From assembly GCA_900754775.1 (NCBI GenBank), contig CAAEDZ010000036.1:1-5091 (forward strand): a DNA stretch of 5,091 nt, written 5' to 3'. Positions within the stretch are counted from its first letter, which is position 1. Each line of letters begins with the position of its first letter. Origin of the DNA: Clostridia bacterium. Lineage in GTDB: Bacteria; Bacillota_A; Clostridia; Christensenellales; Aristaeellaceae. Under the pieces are notes generated by a model, which was not told the origin of the DNA, did not search any database, and saw nothing but the letters and a program-made list of their open reading frames with translations. Positions 4,945 to 5,091 of this stretch are shown here, in pieces. The translations under genes and the position numbers were made by a program.

Positions 4945-4996
4945 ATGCGCCCTCCAATGCCCGCCCGCGATCATACAGTTTCCTTCCCCCAGTTCC

Positions 4997-5025
4997 ATTA
5001 TACACAACGGCGGCGGAAATGGCAA
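4997..5025 (-). promoter_or_regulatory. Sigma-A promoter of the DUF3990 operon
   Basis: Minus-strand -35 TTGCCA (5025-5020) and -10 TATAAT (5002-4997) are separated by 17 bases. The predicted start is near 4990, giving a leader of about 46 nt to the ATG at 4944. No clear inverted-repeat operator overlaps it. The strength of the promoter suggests that control, if any, is largely post-translational or by a factor binding outside the visible dyads. Confidence 0.82.
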
Positions 5026-5091
5026 CGCTTCCTTTGCCGGGGCGCTACGTGCGTCATGTATCAATAGCCCGAATTCCGATAAAGCGATAAA

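Noticed and set aside
5026..5091. Possible gene or element at the right edge
   Set aside because: Only 66 bases are available; I see no coding frame with a start signal, no hairpin and no repeat.

Overview
The window looks like a chromosomal piece of a GC-rich member of the Firmicutes, most likely a Clostridia-type gut bacterium. The evidence is a YesN-type AraC response regulator, strong AGGAGG ribosome binding sites, near-consensus sigma-A promoters with 17-base spacers, and the DUF3791/DUF3990 families, which are typical of anaerobic Firmicutes. Codons are GC-rich throughout. I see no insertion sequence, phage gene, tRNA, rRNA or CRISPR array.

Region by region. Bases 1-1637 (+) hold the tail of a probable sensor histidine kinase, overlapped by a complete YesN/AraC response regulator; together they make a two-component system. 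It ends at a strong hairpin terminator (1646-1685). Bases 1686-2011 contain no protein gene. On the minus strand they hold a near-consensus promoter followed by two tandem copies (about 100 nt, roughly 80% identical) of a structured RNA domain and a third stem-loop, running into the same terminator hairpin. The two copies differ by compensatory base-pair changes, so I read this as a roughly 330-nt noncoding RNA gene of a class I cannot name. Bases 2020-3138 (-) encode a secreted, probably beta-propeller protein of unknown function.

Bases 3242-3962 (+) hold a strong promoter with candidate operator half-sites, a 69-residue XRE-family regulator and a translationally coupled four-helix membrane protein. 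A shared bidirectional terminator hairpin (3981-4018) separates this pair from a convergent minus-strand operon. That operon has its own promoter (4997-5025) and three tightly coupled genes: a DUF3990 ADP-ribosyltransferase-like protein, a 79-residue hypothetical protein, and a 70-residue DUF3791 protein. It has the layout of a toxin-antitoxin-like cassette. In bases 5026-5091, upstream of that promoter, I see no feature.

The two items most worth attention are the tandem-domain RNA and the three-gene DUF3990/DUF3791 operon. The functional link between the blocks is unknown; they look like independent transcription units.
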